From the NCBI GenBank assembly GCA_021464415.1, contig JAKCWG010000839.1:1-64000 (forward strand): a stretch of 64,000 bases of DNA, written 5' to 3'. The stretch is from Lonicera japonica. Taxonomy: Eukaryota; Streptophyta; Magnoliopsida; Dipsacales; Caprifoliaceae. Below the pieces are notes generated by a model. It worked only from the letters and a program-made list of their open reading frames with translations, had not been told where the DNA came from and ran no database searches. Position 1 is the first letter of the stretch. Each line of letters starts with the position of its first letter. Shown in pieces: positions 34,294 through 45,815 of this stretch. The position numbers and the translations under genes were made by a program.

Positions 34294-35427
34294 TTACGAA
34301 TTTTTCTTTCCAAAAGGTTTGTTACTATCATCTCTCATCATGACTCTAGAAGTAAATACATCCTTATACCACCTAAAATCACTAAGAGTTGGGCAAGTAA
34401 GGTTACTAAGTTGGTCATGGAGTCTCTCCGTTATATTGCTGGGAGTTCCTATGAAATGCTTAATTATGGTATAGACTAAGGTATTAACACCATCAGGAGG
34501 CCCATAATTAATTTCTTCATTATAAATAGGGTTTCCTTCATCATCTAACTGTACTGCATGAATTATTGATTCTCTAGCATCTTCAGTGAGATGTTTTTCC
34601 CACCATGACCTAAGGGTCCCTGTGAATCCTGATGCTAAGAGTTCAACTATTTCTGGTTGGGTTAGATCATGATAAGCATTTAGGTAACTATTGGCGACCA
34701 TAGACATGTGACTTAATTTATTATTTAATTCTTGTTCACTTAGTCCATCTATGTTCCATTCATACATTTTATTTGATGAAACAACAAATTGATTATTTAA
34801 ATTCCTTTCTTCATACTGAAGATCTGGGGGTGTTGGTCTAATGTACCAATTTTTAGTATTACTAGTGGGATTTGGTTTATTAAAAGTTAATTTAGTAAAT
34901 TGATTCTCAATTTCTTGGATGATAGATTCATCATCAGATTCACTTTGGTCACTTTGGCTATTATTTTTATTTAAAGTAGTTACATTTTTTGTTCCACTTG
35001 TTGAGGATACATGTTTTAATAATTGATCAATTTTTCTTGTAAATTCTTTATCTTTATTTGGAAGACCTAGACCATCTCTATGTTCAGGTAAATGTAAAAT
35101 TGGTTTTTCAGATTTCTTCTTAATTATATTACCTTCAATTCTTGTTTCAATTTTTTCTTCAATTTTGTCTAGTTGTTTTCCTATTGAAACTAAGTATTGA
35201 TTAGTATAATTATTTTGTTCAATTATTTTCTTATCATCGATTTTACTATTAGTTTCAAGTATTTTAAACGGAGAAGCTTTTATTGAAGTATTTTTTACTT
35301 GTATATTTAGAGTTTCGAGAGGAGGATGACTAGAGGTAATCTTTGTATTATCTTCTTTAGTCCATTGAGTTTTTGTAATTACATTACATTTATTATAATA
35401 TTTTTTATACCATGGAAAGAAATCCAT
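34294..35427 (-). pseudogene. Pararetrovirus coat-protein region, copy 1
   Basis: A 377-codon frame in the same phase as the movement protein. The Lys/Asn-rich first part holds LDKIEEKIETRIEG (coiled-coil-like) and an acidic patch SDQSESDDESI; the second part has the conserved-looking capsid core with WNIDGLSEQEL, GFTGTLRSWWEKHL, and FRWYKDVFTSRVM near the end, resembling the gag-like core of caulimovirids. It ends at a stop after a frame change at 34,294. Confidence 0.75.
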
Positions 35428-35670
35428 ATTTATTTTTTCTCTTCTTATCCATTTTTTCCATTTATGTGCTATTTTTTCTCTTTCAGATTCAGAATTTTCA
35501 GCTCTAAATTTATGTCTTAACCTTTTATTTTCTTTAGAGTTAAAATTACTGGTTAGTGCATCCTAATTAATTTTAAATTCTTTATTTATTACTCTTAATT
35601 GGTGAAATGGTGCTTGAAAATCGGATTGTGATATAGATTCAGTGTCTTCAATATCTTGATCACTTACTGA

Positions 35671-36720
35671 TTATTTTTCTTTTTCTTTGTTTTTATATAT
35701 TGGATGTGTTACTTGTCCTTGGTTTGTGATTCCTGATATTTTTGTTTCGGGTAAGGATATATTACTCATTAGGTCATTATCTCTTCTAGATATATTGTCT
35801 ACTCTAGATGGAATAAATGACGTACTAGGAGATGAATCTAAGATTAATGGTGGTTTCCTAAATCTAGATTCATCAAAACTTATTATGACTGTTCCATCTA
35901 AATATTGTCTAATATTATCTAAATTCATAAAATTACTTGTTACTGGTCTCTGTGGGATTTCATTTTCTAAAATCCATTGACTCGGAAGATTGATATCTTT
36001 CCAAAATATTGTTTTCGGAACTTGTATATTAGCATTATCTATACTGCTTTGGATTAAAATAGTTTTATCTTTTGGAGATTTGTTAAGTGCTTTAACATTT
36101 AAATTAGTTTTCGTTGTTTTATAATATATTCTGTAGATTAAAGCAATTGCTTGGGATCTTTCCATCATTTGGGTGATTTCTCTAGCTGTTTTGATATTTA
36201 AAGTTAATGCTTTTAATAAATTTGGATCACTTAGACTCGAAGTAAAGTCCGGAAAACAATTAAAATGGACTGGTCCGTTATGGAGGCTAGATTCCATTAT
36301 ACCTAAAATACTAGGGACATAATTTAGGTACCTAGCATCTCTTAGACATAATAATATAGATGAATTTACTCCTTTTACTGTAAGGGGGTTTATTGCAACT
36401 TGAATGAGTCCTATATGGATGAAATTGTTTTCATTAGACCTATGTTTTCTAATAACTTCTGGGGTTAATAAACTACAATGTTCATGTTCTTTATTAATAG
36501 TGTAGACTTTTTCTACAGTTTTAACATTATAATCTGACTTAAAGTTTCCAAAGAAAGTTGATTTGTAAATTTCTTTAGGTGAAATTTTTGGGATATTACA
36601 ATCACTAAAATGCTGACTTATATTTTCGAAACTTTGTTCTTCCTGATTTACTATATCTGGAATTGAGGACATATTTGACCTCGAACTAACTGAAGAATAA
36701 GATCTAAATAATCTACTCAT
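35671..36720 (-). pseudogene. Pararetrovirus movement-protein region, copy 1
   Basis: A 349-codon frame from MSRLFRSYSS to a TAA at 35,668-35,670. Its middle part (IHIGLIQVAINPLT, SILLCLRDAR, FNCFPDFT) has the pattern of the 30K superfamily movement proteins of plant pararetroviruses, which enlarge plasmodesmata. In an intact virus it would be the N-terminal portion of the polyprotein; downstream the same phase continues towards the coat protein with one more stop before 35,427. About 280 bases of leader separate it from the primer site. Confidence 0.78.
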
Positions 36721-37002
36721 TTTGATTATAGATTCTAAACTTCACTCTTGTCTACGACTGATCCTATGGGTACATACTCTAATTTCCTTAAGCAGACACA
36801 TACCTATCATCACGCCTTGGCTCTTCACTGCTCTCACACTAGAGACTTACACTAGCCTAGGATTTCTTGGTAAAGGTGGTTTGCAGAAATTAAAGTGACT
36901 TGAGGATACGTAGTTTTCAACAAAAATTAAGAACAGAATGATTAATCTTGATGAATAGAAAATTAAGATTATATTTTCCAATAGATCGAAAATCAAATTT
37001 AA

Positions 37003-37014
37003 GCTCTGATACCA
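37003..37014 (-). promoter_or_regulatory. Pararetrovirus tRNA-Met primer binding site
   Basis: The minus strand reads TGGTATCAGAGC, the complement of the initiator tRNA-Met 3' end and the canonical start point of Caulimoviridae genomes. It marks nucleotide 1 of copy 1 and is followed by the leader and movement protein. Confidence 0.9.
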
Positions 37015-37284
37015 AAGGGGAAGCAGATCAAGAATCAAGAAAATGAGAGAAAATATAAAGAGTGCGCGGAATAATATACAATAAAATTATATGTTTACTT
37101 TGAAACAATTTTAGAATACAAAACAATAAAATTATAGATTATAAATTAAAATTGTTTACTTTGAAACAATTATAAAGCAGATAAAATTAAATTGCAAATA
37201 GATAGGGATAGAAAGATCAACTCTGTGATACTTCTTCGTACAAAATTGCAAAGAGATAAAATTACAAAGATTTAAGATTTAAAT
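37015..37284 (-). repeat. 274-bp redundant viral terminal tract between copies 1 and 2
   Basis: ACCAAAGGGGAAGCAGATCA occurs at 37,011 and again at 37,285, and the intervening ~270 bases repeat the viral region next to the primer site before breaking off at TTTAAATAC. Copies 1 and 2 are therefore head-to-tail with a partial terminal duplication between them. Confidence 0.85.
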
Positions 37285-37610
37285 ACCAAAGGGGAAGCAG
37301 ATCAAGAATCAAGAAGATGAGAGAAAATATAAAGAGTGCGCGGAATAATATACAATAAAATTATATGTTTACTTTGAAACAATTTTAGAATACAAAACAA
37401 TAAAATTACATATTATAAATTAAAATTGCTTACCTCGAAACAATTATAAAGCAGATAAAATTAACTTACAAATATATAGGGATAGAAAGATCAACTCTGT
37501 GATACTTCTTCGTACAAACTTGCAAAGAGATAAAATTACAAAGATTTAAGTTTTAAATACAGAATTTTCGGTTGTGAAAAACTCTGCCTACTTCCCTTCC
37601 CTTCTTGCTC

Positions 37611-37617
37611 CTTTATA
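37611..37617 (-). promoter_or_regulatory. Pararetrovirus promoter TATA box, copy 2
   Basis: Same CATCTATAAAGGAGC context as in copies 1 and 3. Confidence 0.6.
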
Positions 37618-37861
37618 GATGAAATGAAGGAGGAGGGAACCTAGATCTTCAATTACGGAGATAAAAGAGATAATTGGAGATTCTCTCTACTGCTTTTGAC
37701 TTTAATGGCTGAAAGTTGGCAGCTTTGTGCTGTAGATGGGCCCCCATGTTGTCCTCGAGATTCTTGCTGTCTGACTTTGCAGGTGAAGATGGAGTACTTG
37801 TATAAATAATTGAATGATTATTTATTATTTCTTAGAAGAGAATCCTATGAAAATAGTAATG

Positions 37862-39377
37862 CTAGCTTTTCTTAAGAAAATTACTCAAGTAGTGAGTGAA
37901 AGCACTATATTTCGTAAGGGTTCTGAGCATCTTGAAATAATGTAGAATCATACCATTTTTTATCTTCTCTGTACCTGTGATTGTTCTGTTGTCAGAAGGT
38001 TCTGGCTTTATAACCTCTTCTTCTTCTTCAGAATCACTTGCGGCTTCAGATAACTTTGAACTAATTGTCTGTGCTAATAATAACTTCAATTGGGATTTAG
38101 AACATTTATTAATATCCAACGTTTCATTGGATTTAATTGACTAGGTAGGACTTGGCCTCTTGGTTTTGGGTTTCTCTGGCTTGGGCTTTCTACCTTTTGT
38201 TTGAGTTTGGCCTGAGAAGTTTGGTTTCATGTAGCATGAGGAACTGTGATGATACTAGGAATTGGAGTAGGATCACAGGTTAATTTGGGGTTTTCTGGAA
38301 ATTCTTTTTTGACTTGGTTGATTATTCTTACTAAATCAAACTTATCCCACCATTTTACAAAAATTTGTCTAGCTAGCATGTCAAACGGAGCATGGTGTTT
38401 GATTAATGCTTGGGAAGTCCCTGATGTTTGGACCCATTGCTCTATGACTGGGTTTTTGACAAGGTGAAATTCCCATTTGACTATCCAAGGGACTTTATAT
38501 TTACTAGAAAAAAAGGGTCAAGATTGGCATGTAAGTATTACCAATCTCAGGGCTAACTTTTTCAAACCAGGTTACTTGGTCTTTAATAAGAGGGGAAGGA
38601 TGTCCATATTTAAATCGAACATGTCCCACCACCTAATGAACCAGCATGGGAAGGACCATTTGAAATTGTGATCAAATTGTACAAACCAGGAATGGGAGAA
38701 TGATTCATTTTGGAATAAAAGAATTTTCATCCATGCCTCTACATAATCATGGTAAGAAAATAATTCATCAGTTCCTTCTAATGGAACTAATTCAGCCGGG
38801 TGTTTTCCTCATTCTTATATGAGTATGATTCTTTTAATGTACAAGGAGTGGTAAATGACTAACGATGGGTCATTTCTATCAAATATTGGCTTGATAAAAA
38901 TAGACTCAGTGTTTACTAAAATGCGGTTGTAATATTTTAGGGTTTTACTTGGATGGACTGGGGTGAAATGCCATCCAGGTGGATAGAATTGACTGGCTAT
39001 TTGGGCTGGGTTGTTGAGTTCAGACATGTGAGGCTCAACATAAAATAAGTTTTCGATATATTTTTGAATATATGGGCTTGGTGGTTGGCCAAAACTTTGT
39101 TGGCTTTGTTTTGCTGAAATGGGCTTAGTCTCAATGTCGTAAGGATCATTGGACCTGGGCTTACTTGCTAGGGCTTGGTTGTATTGTTTAGGCTGGGGAA
39201 TTTGGCCTAAAACTTGGTATTGGTTTACTGAGATAGGGGTTGGGTTTACTTGGTAAGGAACAAGAGTTCCTTTGGGTTTACTAGATGATTCACAAATATC
39301 AAACGGGGAATACATGGCCCCGAAGCCGGTTTATTACCTCTACCTCTCCCGCGGCCTCTGCCGCTTGTAATACTCAT
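37862..39377 (-). pseudogene. Pararetrovirus ORF2, copy 2, broken
   Basis: The start lies at 39,377 (MSITSGRGRG). A one-base loss in a G run near 39,305 shifts the frame after about 24 codons, so only the part from 39,315 to 38,815 is open; the stop after IILI at 38,815 is the same as in copies 1 and 3. The W-rich blocks and the acidic tail (38,119-37,862) follow in other frames. Confidence 0.75.
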
Positions 39378-40642
39378 TTTCCTGCATTTAACAGAAATTC
39401 TCTTGTGAGAAAATCTGGTATAGAGTTTTCACTACCTTTTATATATTCTATATCGAAATCAAAAATACTTAGTAGAGATTGCCATCTAGCAAAGATTTGT
39501 TTGGAAGCTATATTTTCAACATCTTTTTCTAAAACATATTTAGCTAATTTACAATCAATTCTTATTAAAAATCTTTTATTTAATAAATCACTTTGGAATT
39601 TATTAATGCAAAGTATAAGTGACAAAATTTCTTTTTTAATTGTAGAGTAATTTACTTGTGTACTATCCCACGCACCTGAATGAAAATGTACAATTTGTTC
39701 AGGAGAATTTAGCTTCTGTTTAAGGTTTCCTCCAAATCCAATTTCAGAGGCGTCAATTTCGACAATTTTGAAAGCAGAAGGAGTAGAGATGCCAAGACAA
39801 GGCAATGTCTTAACATGCTTTTTAATGTCTTGGACTATAGAAGTACGGATTTTCGTCCAAGGAGGGGGATTACTTTGAAGTCGTTAGAATAACGACTTGC
39901 ATTGTTTACGCAGATCTTTATAAAAGTCACTGATATTATTAAAAGAACCTACGAATCTCTGTAATTGGTTTTTATCTAGGATCTCATCAGGGAATTTATC
40001 TGCAAATTGGATGGCTCTATCAATTGGTCTAATTTGGTTGTACTGAATGTTGTGTCCTAAGAACCTAATCTTAGTTTGGAATAAGCAACATTTAGTAGGG
40101 GACAGAACTAGACCATTTAACTTAATTGTCTTAAAAAATGAATTTAGATGTTTCTAATGCTCATCTATTGACTTTGAAAAAATTAGCACATCATCTATAT
40201 AGACTATGGAAAAATGGCTATAGGGGTTTAGAATATCATTCATGATATTTTGGAATTCACTAGGGGCATTTTTAAGGTCAAATGGCATAACATTCCACTC
40301 ATAATGGGCAAATGGAGTGGTGAAGGCAGTTTTATACCTATCTTCTTCATGAATTTGGATCTGCAAGAATCCACTTTTAAAGTCGAATTTACTAAAGACT
40401 AATGCTTGATCTAGTCTATTGATCAAATCTTTTTCATTAGGTAATGGATACCTAATCCATTCTAAAACTTTGTTTAGTGGTTTATAATTAATAACTAATC
40501 TTGGGGATCCTCTTTCTATTTCAGCATTTTTATTGACATAGAAAGCGGGACAAGACCATGGATATTTATTTTTCCTTATGATTTTCTTTTGGATTAAATC
40601 ATTTATTTCTTTTTTACAAAATTCCATTTGTTGATGATTCAT
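39374..40642 (-). pseudogene. Pararetrovirus RT-RNase H, copy 2, broken
   Basis: The frame opens at 40,642 and runs through the RT motifs (RLVINYKPLNK, VYIDDVLIFS) to a TAG at 40,151-40,153 in place of a Trp that copies 1 and 3 keep. After a further stop near CKSLF (about 39,890) the RNase H part (DASEIGFGG) is open from 39,805 to 39,374. Two stops found in copies 1 and 3 are not present here, so copy 2 has a partly independent history. Confidence 0.82.
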
Positions 40643-40761
40643 TTGTATTGGTCTAGCCTTAGTAGGAATTAAATGTTCTTTGAATTCCTTAGCATAAGGG
40701 AGCCTTACAATATGCCTTTTGTGATGCCAAAAAGCATGAGGTAAATCAGAACAAACTTCTT

Positions 40762-41685
40762 TTACAAGTATTTCATTAAATTCTTTAATTTCAGCTTTAA
40801 TTTTGAATTTTGTAATTGTTCTTCAATCTTTTTATATTTTATTTCATCTTTCAGAAATCTTAGTTGATTTGATTTATTATTTAATATGTTTAGATCCTTT
40901 GAGATTGACTGTTTTTTTATTATTCTCAAATTTCTTTCTTTGGGCTGTGTGGTAAATTTAAAGGTAACTTTGTGCCCTAAATGTTTGGTTGTTAATCCTT
41001 TACTTGAAGTATTGAATGGATATAATAAGTATATAAATGGTAATCCTAAAATTACTTTATCTGTCATATTTCTTATTTGGACAAAGGATGTTTTATAACA
41101 TACTCCATCTTGGCAGATATGCACTTTAGGTAATTTATACTTCATTTCCATTTTACTACCATTAGCAGAACTTAATCTTTCACTTGTCTTTTGATAATAC
41201 ATTGTTGGAACTAATCCTTTTTGGATACAATTTAGATCTGCACCAGTATCTAAAAGAGCAGGAAGTTCCAAAGCAAATGTTTTATTTATAACTATGGTGA
41301 TATTTATGTGCCATTTATAATTTTGTATTTCAATGTTAACATCTTCTTGATCAGATTCTTCTTTTTCACTATTTTTATTAACTGATCCTTCTTCTTCATT
41401 ATCACTGGAGGAGGAAGGGGAAATATTAATTTTTAAGTCCGATTTATTTATTTCTTCAAATCTTTTAACCATTTCTTGTCTAAGCTCCGTAATTTCCTTT
41501 TTTAATTTAGAAATTTCCTTTTTTAAATTATTAACTTCTAAATTAAGTTCTGGAAGAGTCACTTCTTTAGTTGGATTTTTATATCTTTCTAATGTTTTAT
41601 TAATACTGAAAATAGGTTTTTCTTTATTCTTAAGTAATTTTTGTGCTTTGGATTCAGTTGTTAATAATTTTTCTAATTGATTCAT
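40762..41685 (-). pseudogene. Pararetrovirus protease region, copy 2
   Basis: A 307-codon open frame with a heptad-like Leu/Lys coiled coil (LKKEISKLKKEITELRQEM), an acidic Ser/Glu stretch, then the retropepsin active site LPALLDTGADLNCI and a downstream VILGLPFIY flap/IxG-like motif. It would process the polyprotein in an intact virus. The frame differs from that of the following RT (frameshift between 40,762 and 40,642). Upstream codons run in from the coat region for about 60 bases before the junction near 41,745. Confidence 0.82.
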
Positions 41686-41735
41686 ATATTGTGTTTTTAA
41701 TTGTGGATCCGATATCTTACTTATTAAATCAATTA

Positions 41736-41797
41736 ATTAATTCTTTCCGTTTAAAACAGAAAGAATATAATTCTTTTTTTAATTCTGTTCAATTAAT
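41736..41797. other. Head-to-head junction between pararetrovirus copies 2 and 3
   Basis: Minus-strand viral homology ends near 41,745 and plus-strand homology begins near 41,798. Between them is short filler including the small palindrome TTCTTTC-CGTTTAAAACA-GAAAGAA (about 41,740-41,764). Confidence 0.7.
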
Positions 41798-42377
41798 ATA
41801 TTATAAAACAATGAAAACTAATTTAAATGTTAAAGCACTTAACAAATCTCCAAAAGATAAAACTATTTTAATCCAAAGCAGTACAGATAATGCTAATATA
41901 CAAGTTCCGAAAACAATATTTTGGAAAGATATCAATCTTCCGAGTCAGTGGATTTTAGAAAATGAAATCCCACAGAGACCAGTAATAAGTAATTTTATGA
42001 ATTTAGATAATATTAGACAATATTTAGATGGAACAGTCAGAATAAGTTTTGATGAATCTAGATTTAGGAAACCACCTTTAATTTTAGATACATCTCCTAG
42101 TACGTCATCTATTCCATCTAGAGTAGACAATATATTTAGAAGAGATAATGACCTAATGAGTAATATATCCTTACCTGAAACAAAAATATCAGGAACCACA
42201 AACCAAGGACAAGTAACACATCCAATATATAAAAACAAAGAAAAAGAAAAAGAATTAGTAAGTGATCAAGATATTGAAGACATTGAATCTATATCACAAT
42301 CCGATTTTCAAGCACCATTTCACCAATTAAGAGTAATAAATAAGGAATTTAAAATTAATTGGGATGCACTAACCTAG
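41798..42377 (+). pseudogene. Pararetrovirus movement-protein C-terminal part, copy 3
   Basis: Continuous with NLNVKALNKSPKDKTIL, KTIFWKDINLPSQWI and FDESRFRKPPLI as in copy 1, but without the TAA that ends copy 1's frame at 35,668, so it reads on to QLRVINKEFKINWDALT before a stop at 42,375-42,377. The N-terminal two-thirds are missing. Confidence 0.78.
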
Positions 42378-42492
42378 TAATTTTAACTCTAAAGAAAATA
42401 AAAGGTTAAGACATAAATTTAGAGCTGATAATTCTGAATCTGAAAAAGAAAAAATAGTACATAAATAGTACATAAGAAGAGAAAAAATAAAT

Positions 42493-42850
42493 ATGAATTT
42501 CTTTCCATGGTATAAAAAATATTATAATAAATGTAATGTAATTACAAAAACTCAATGGACTAAAGAAGATAATACAAAGATTACCTCTAGTCATCCTCCT
42601 CTCGAAACTCTAAATATACAAGTAAAAAATACTTCAATAAAAGCTTCTCCGTTTAAAATACCTGAAACTGATAGTAAAATCGATGATAAGAAAATAATTG
42701 AACAAAATAATTATACTAATCAATACTTAGTTTCAATAGGAAAACAGCTAGACAAAATTGAAGAAAAAATTGAAACAAGAATTGAAAGTACTATAATTAA
42801 GAAGAAATCTGAAAAACCAATTTTACATTTACCTGAATATAGAGATGGTC
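42493..42850 (+). pseudogene. Pararetrovirus coat-protein N-terminal part, copy 3
   Basis: Matches the first ~115 codons of the copy 1 coat region (NFFPWYKKYYNKCN, LDKIEEKIETRIE, LHLPEYRDG). At about 42,845-42,851 it jumps directly into RT sequence (CPAFYVN), deleting the capsid core, zinc knuckle and protease. The breakpoint lies in ATGGTCT, which both parents have. Confidence 0.8.
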
Positions 42851-42851
42851 T

Positions 42852-44035
42852 TGTCCCGCTTTCTATGTTAATAAAAATGCTGAAATAGAAAGAGGATCCC
42901 CAAGATTAGTTATTAATTATAAACCACTAAACAAAGTTTTAGAATGGATTAGGTATCCATTACCTAATCAAAAAGATTTGATCAATAGACTAGCTTAAGC
43001 ATTAGTCTTTAGTAAATTCGACCTTAAAAGTGGATTTTGGCATATCCAAATTCATGAATAAGATAGGTATAAAATTGCCTTCACCACTCCATTTGGCCAT
43101 TATGAGTGGAATGTTGTGCCATTCGGCTTTAAAAATGCCCCTACTGAATTTCAAAATATCATGAATGATATTCTAAACCCCTATAGCCATTTTTCCATAG
43201 TCTACATAGATGATGTGCTCATTTTTTCAAAGTCCATAGATGAGCATTGGAAACATCTAAACTCATTTTTTAAGACAATTAAGTTAAATGGTCTAGTTCT
43301 ATCCCCTACTAAATGTTGTTTATTCTAAACTAAGATTAGGTTCTTAGGACACAACATTCAGTACAACCAAATTAGACCAATTGATAAAGCCATCCAATTT
43401 GCAGATAAATTCCCTGATGAGATCCTAGATAAAAACCAATTACAGAGATTCTTAGGTTTTCTTAATTATATCAGTGACTTTTATACAGATCTGCGTAAAC
43501 AATGCAAACCGTTACTCTAGCGACTTCAAAGTAATCCCCCTCCTTGGTCGAAAATCCGTACTTGTATAGTCCAAGACATTAAAAAGCATGTTAAGACATT
43601 GCCTTGTCTTGGCATCTCTACTCCTTCTGCTTTCAAAATTGTCGAAATTGACGCCTCTAAAATTGGATTTGGAGGAATCCTTAAGCAGAAGCTAAATTCC
43701 AATTCTCCTGAACAAATTGTACGTTTTCATTCAGGTGCGTGGGATAGTACACAAGTAAATTACTCTACAATTAAAAAAGAAATTTTGTCACTTATACTTT
43801 GAATTAATAAATCCAAAGTGATTTATTAAATAAAAGATTTTTAATAAGAATTGATTGTAAATTAGCTAAATATATTTTAGAAAAAGATGTTGAAAATATA
43901 GCTTCCAAAAAAATCTTTGCTAGATGGCAATCTCTACTAAGTATTTTTGATTTCGATATAGAATATATAAAAGGTAGTGAAAACTCTATACCAGATTTTC
44001 TCACAAGAGAATTTCTGTTAAATGCAAGAAAATGA
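42852..44035 (+). pseudogene. Pararetrovirus RT-RNase H, copy 3, broken
   Basis: RLVINYKPLNK, VYIDDVLIFS and the RNase H start DASKIGFGG (Glu of copy 2 changed to Lys) are present. Stops: after IHE (about 43,057), after CCLF (about 43,326), near CKPLL (about 43,518), and a Cys-to-TGA change at 43,800-43,802, followed by a one-base loss near 43,810. The first two are shared with copy 1. Confidence 0.82.
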
Positions 44036-45521
44036 GTATTACAAGCGGCAGAGGCCGCGGGAGAGGTAGAGGTAATAAACCGGCTTCGGGGCCATGTATT
44101 CCCCCGTTTGATATTTGTGAATCATCTAGTAAACCCAAAGGAACTCTTGTTCCTTACCAAGTAAACCCAACCCCTATCTCAGTAAACCAATACCAAGTTT
44201 TAGGCCAAATTCCCCAGCCTAAACAATACAACCAAGCCCTAGCAAGTAAGCCCAGGTCCAATGATCCTTACGACATTGAGACTAAGCCCATTTCAGCAAA
44301 ACAAAGCCAACAAAGTTTTGGCCAACCACCAAGCCCATATATTCAAAAATATATCGAAAACTTATTTTATGTTGAGCCTCACATGTCTGAACTCAACAAC
44401 CCAGCCCAAATAGCCAGTCAATTCTATCCACCTGGATGGCATTTCACCCCAGTCCATCCAAGTAAAACCCTAAAATATTACAACCGCATTTTAGTAAACA
44501 CTGAGTCTATTTTTATCAAGCCAATATTTGATAGAAATGACCCATCGTTAGTCATTTACCACTCCTTGTACATTAAAAGAATCATACTCATATAAGAATG
44601 AGGAAAACACCCCGGCTGAATTTGTTCCATTAGAAGGAACTGATGAATTATTTTCTTACCATGATTATGTAGAGGCATGGATGAAAATTCTTTTATTCCA
44701 AAATGAATCATTCTCCCATTCCTGGTTTGTACAATTTGATCACAATTTCAAATGGTCCTTCCCATGCTGGTTCATTAGGTGGTGGGACATGTTCGATTTA
44801 AATATGGACATCCTTCCCCCTCTTATTAAAGACCAAGTAACCTGGTTTGAAAAAGTTAGCCCTGAGATTGGTAATACTTACATGCTAATCTTGACCCTTT
44901 TTTTCTAGTAAATATAAAGTCCCTTGGATAGTCAAATGGGAATTTCACCTTGTCAAAAACCCAGTCATAGAGCAATGGGTCCAAACATCAGGGACTTCCC
45001 AAGCATTAATCAAACACCATGCTCCGTTTGACATGCTAGCTAGACAAGTTTTTGTAAAATGGTGGGATAAGTTTGATTTAGTAAGAATAATCAACCAAGT
45101 CAAAAAAGATTTTCCAGAAAACCCCAAATTAACCTGTGATCCTACTCCAATTCCTAGTATCCTCACAGTTCCTCATGCTACAAGAAACCAAACTTCTTAG
45201 ACCAAACTCAAACAAAAGGTAGAAAGCCCAAGTGAGCCCAAGCCAGAGAAATCCAAAACCAAGAGGCCAAGTCCTACCTAGTCAATTAAATCCAATGAAA
45301 CGTTGGATATTAATAAATGTTCTAAATCCCAATTGAAGTTATTATTAGCACAGGCGATTAGTTCAAAGTTATCTGAAGCCGCAAGTGATTTTGAAGAAGA
45401 AGAAGAAGAGGTTATAAAGCTAGAACCTTCTGACAACAGAACAATCACAGGTACAGAGAAGATAAAAAAGTGGTATGATTCTACATTATTTCAAGATGCT
45501 CAGAACCCTTACGAAATATAG
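44032..45521 (+). pseudogene. Pararetrovirus ORF2, copy 3, broken
   Basis: Starts MSITSGRGRGRGRGNK four bases before the end of the RNase H reading, runs 187 codons to the stop at 44,593-44,595, and continues in other frames as the W-rich block (44,681-44,908) and acidic tail (45,303-45,521, with an in-frame extra Glu codon and Ser-to-Phe change). Function unknown. Confidence 0.75.
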
Positions 45522-45808
45522 TGCTTTCACTCACTACTTGAGTAATTTTCTCAAGAAAAGCTAGCACTACTATTTTCATAGGATTCTCTTCTAAGAAATA
45601 ATAAATAATCATTCAATTATTTATACAAGTACTCCATCTTCACCTGCAAAGTCAGACAGCAAGAATCTCGAGGACAACATGTGGGCCCATCTACAGCACA
45701 AAGCTGCCAACTTTCGGCCCTTAAAGTCAAAAGCAGCAGAGAGAATCTCCAATTATCTCTTTTCTCTCCGTAATTGAAGATCTGGGTTCCCTCCTCCTTC
45801 ATTTCATC

Positions 45809-45815
45809 TATAAAG
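45809..45815 (+). promoter_or_regulatory. Pararetrovirus promoter TATA box, copy 3
   Basis: CATCTATAAAGGAGCAAGAA, identical in context to copies 1 and 2. Confidence 0.6.

Larger units (their letters stand above)
29924..37014 (-). mobile_element. Endogenous pararetrovirus copy 1 (Caulimoviridae, florendovirus-like), defective full-length unit
   Basis: On the minus strand this ~7.1-kb unit runs from a tRNA-Met primer site (37,014) through movement protein, coat protein, zinc knuckle, RT, RNase H, a second reading frame and a promoter-containing region to 29,924. The order (one large polyprotein frame plus a downstream frame of unknown function) fits florendoviruses. It is not intact: stops at 35,668-35,670, frameshift near 34,290, protease region absent and replaced by a small inverted movement-protein piece (33,455-33,600), and further stops in RT-RNase H. 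Plant pararetroviruses integrate passively and have no integrase; none is seen. Assignment to genus is inference. Confidence 0.85.
37285..41745 (-). mobile_element. Endogenous pararetrovirus copy 2, 5'-truncated
   Basis: Minus-strand copy containing the protease region, RT, RNase H, ORF2 and the promoter region, in head-to-tail order with copy 1. Movement protein, coat protein and zinc knuckle are absent; the 5' side stops near 41,745 against the plus-strand copy 3. It keeps the protease part lost from copies 1 and 3. Confidence 0.85.

Noticed and set aside
37003..37014. Possible tRNA gene (tRNA-Met complement)
   Set aside because: Only the 12-base primer-binding match is present; no cloverleaf. 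The same holds at 51,101-51,112.
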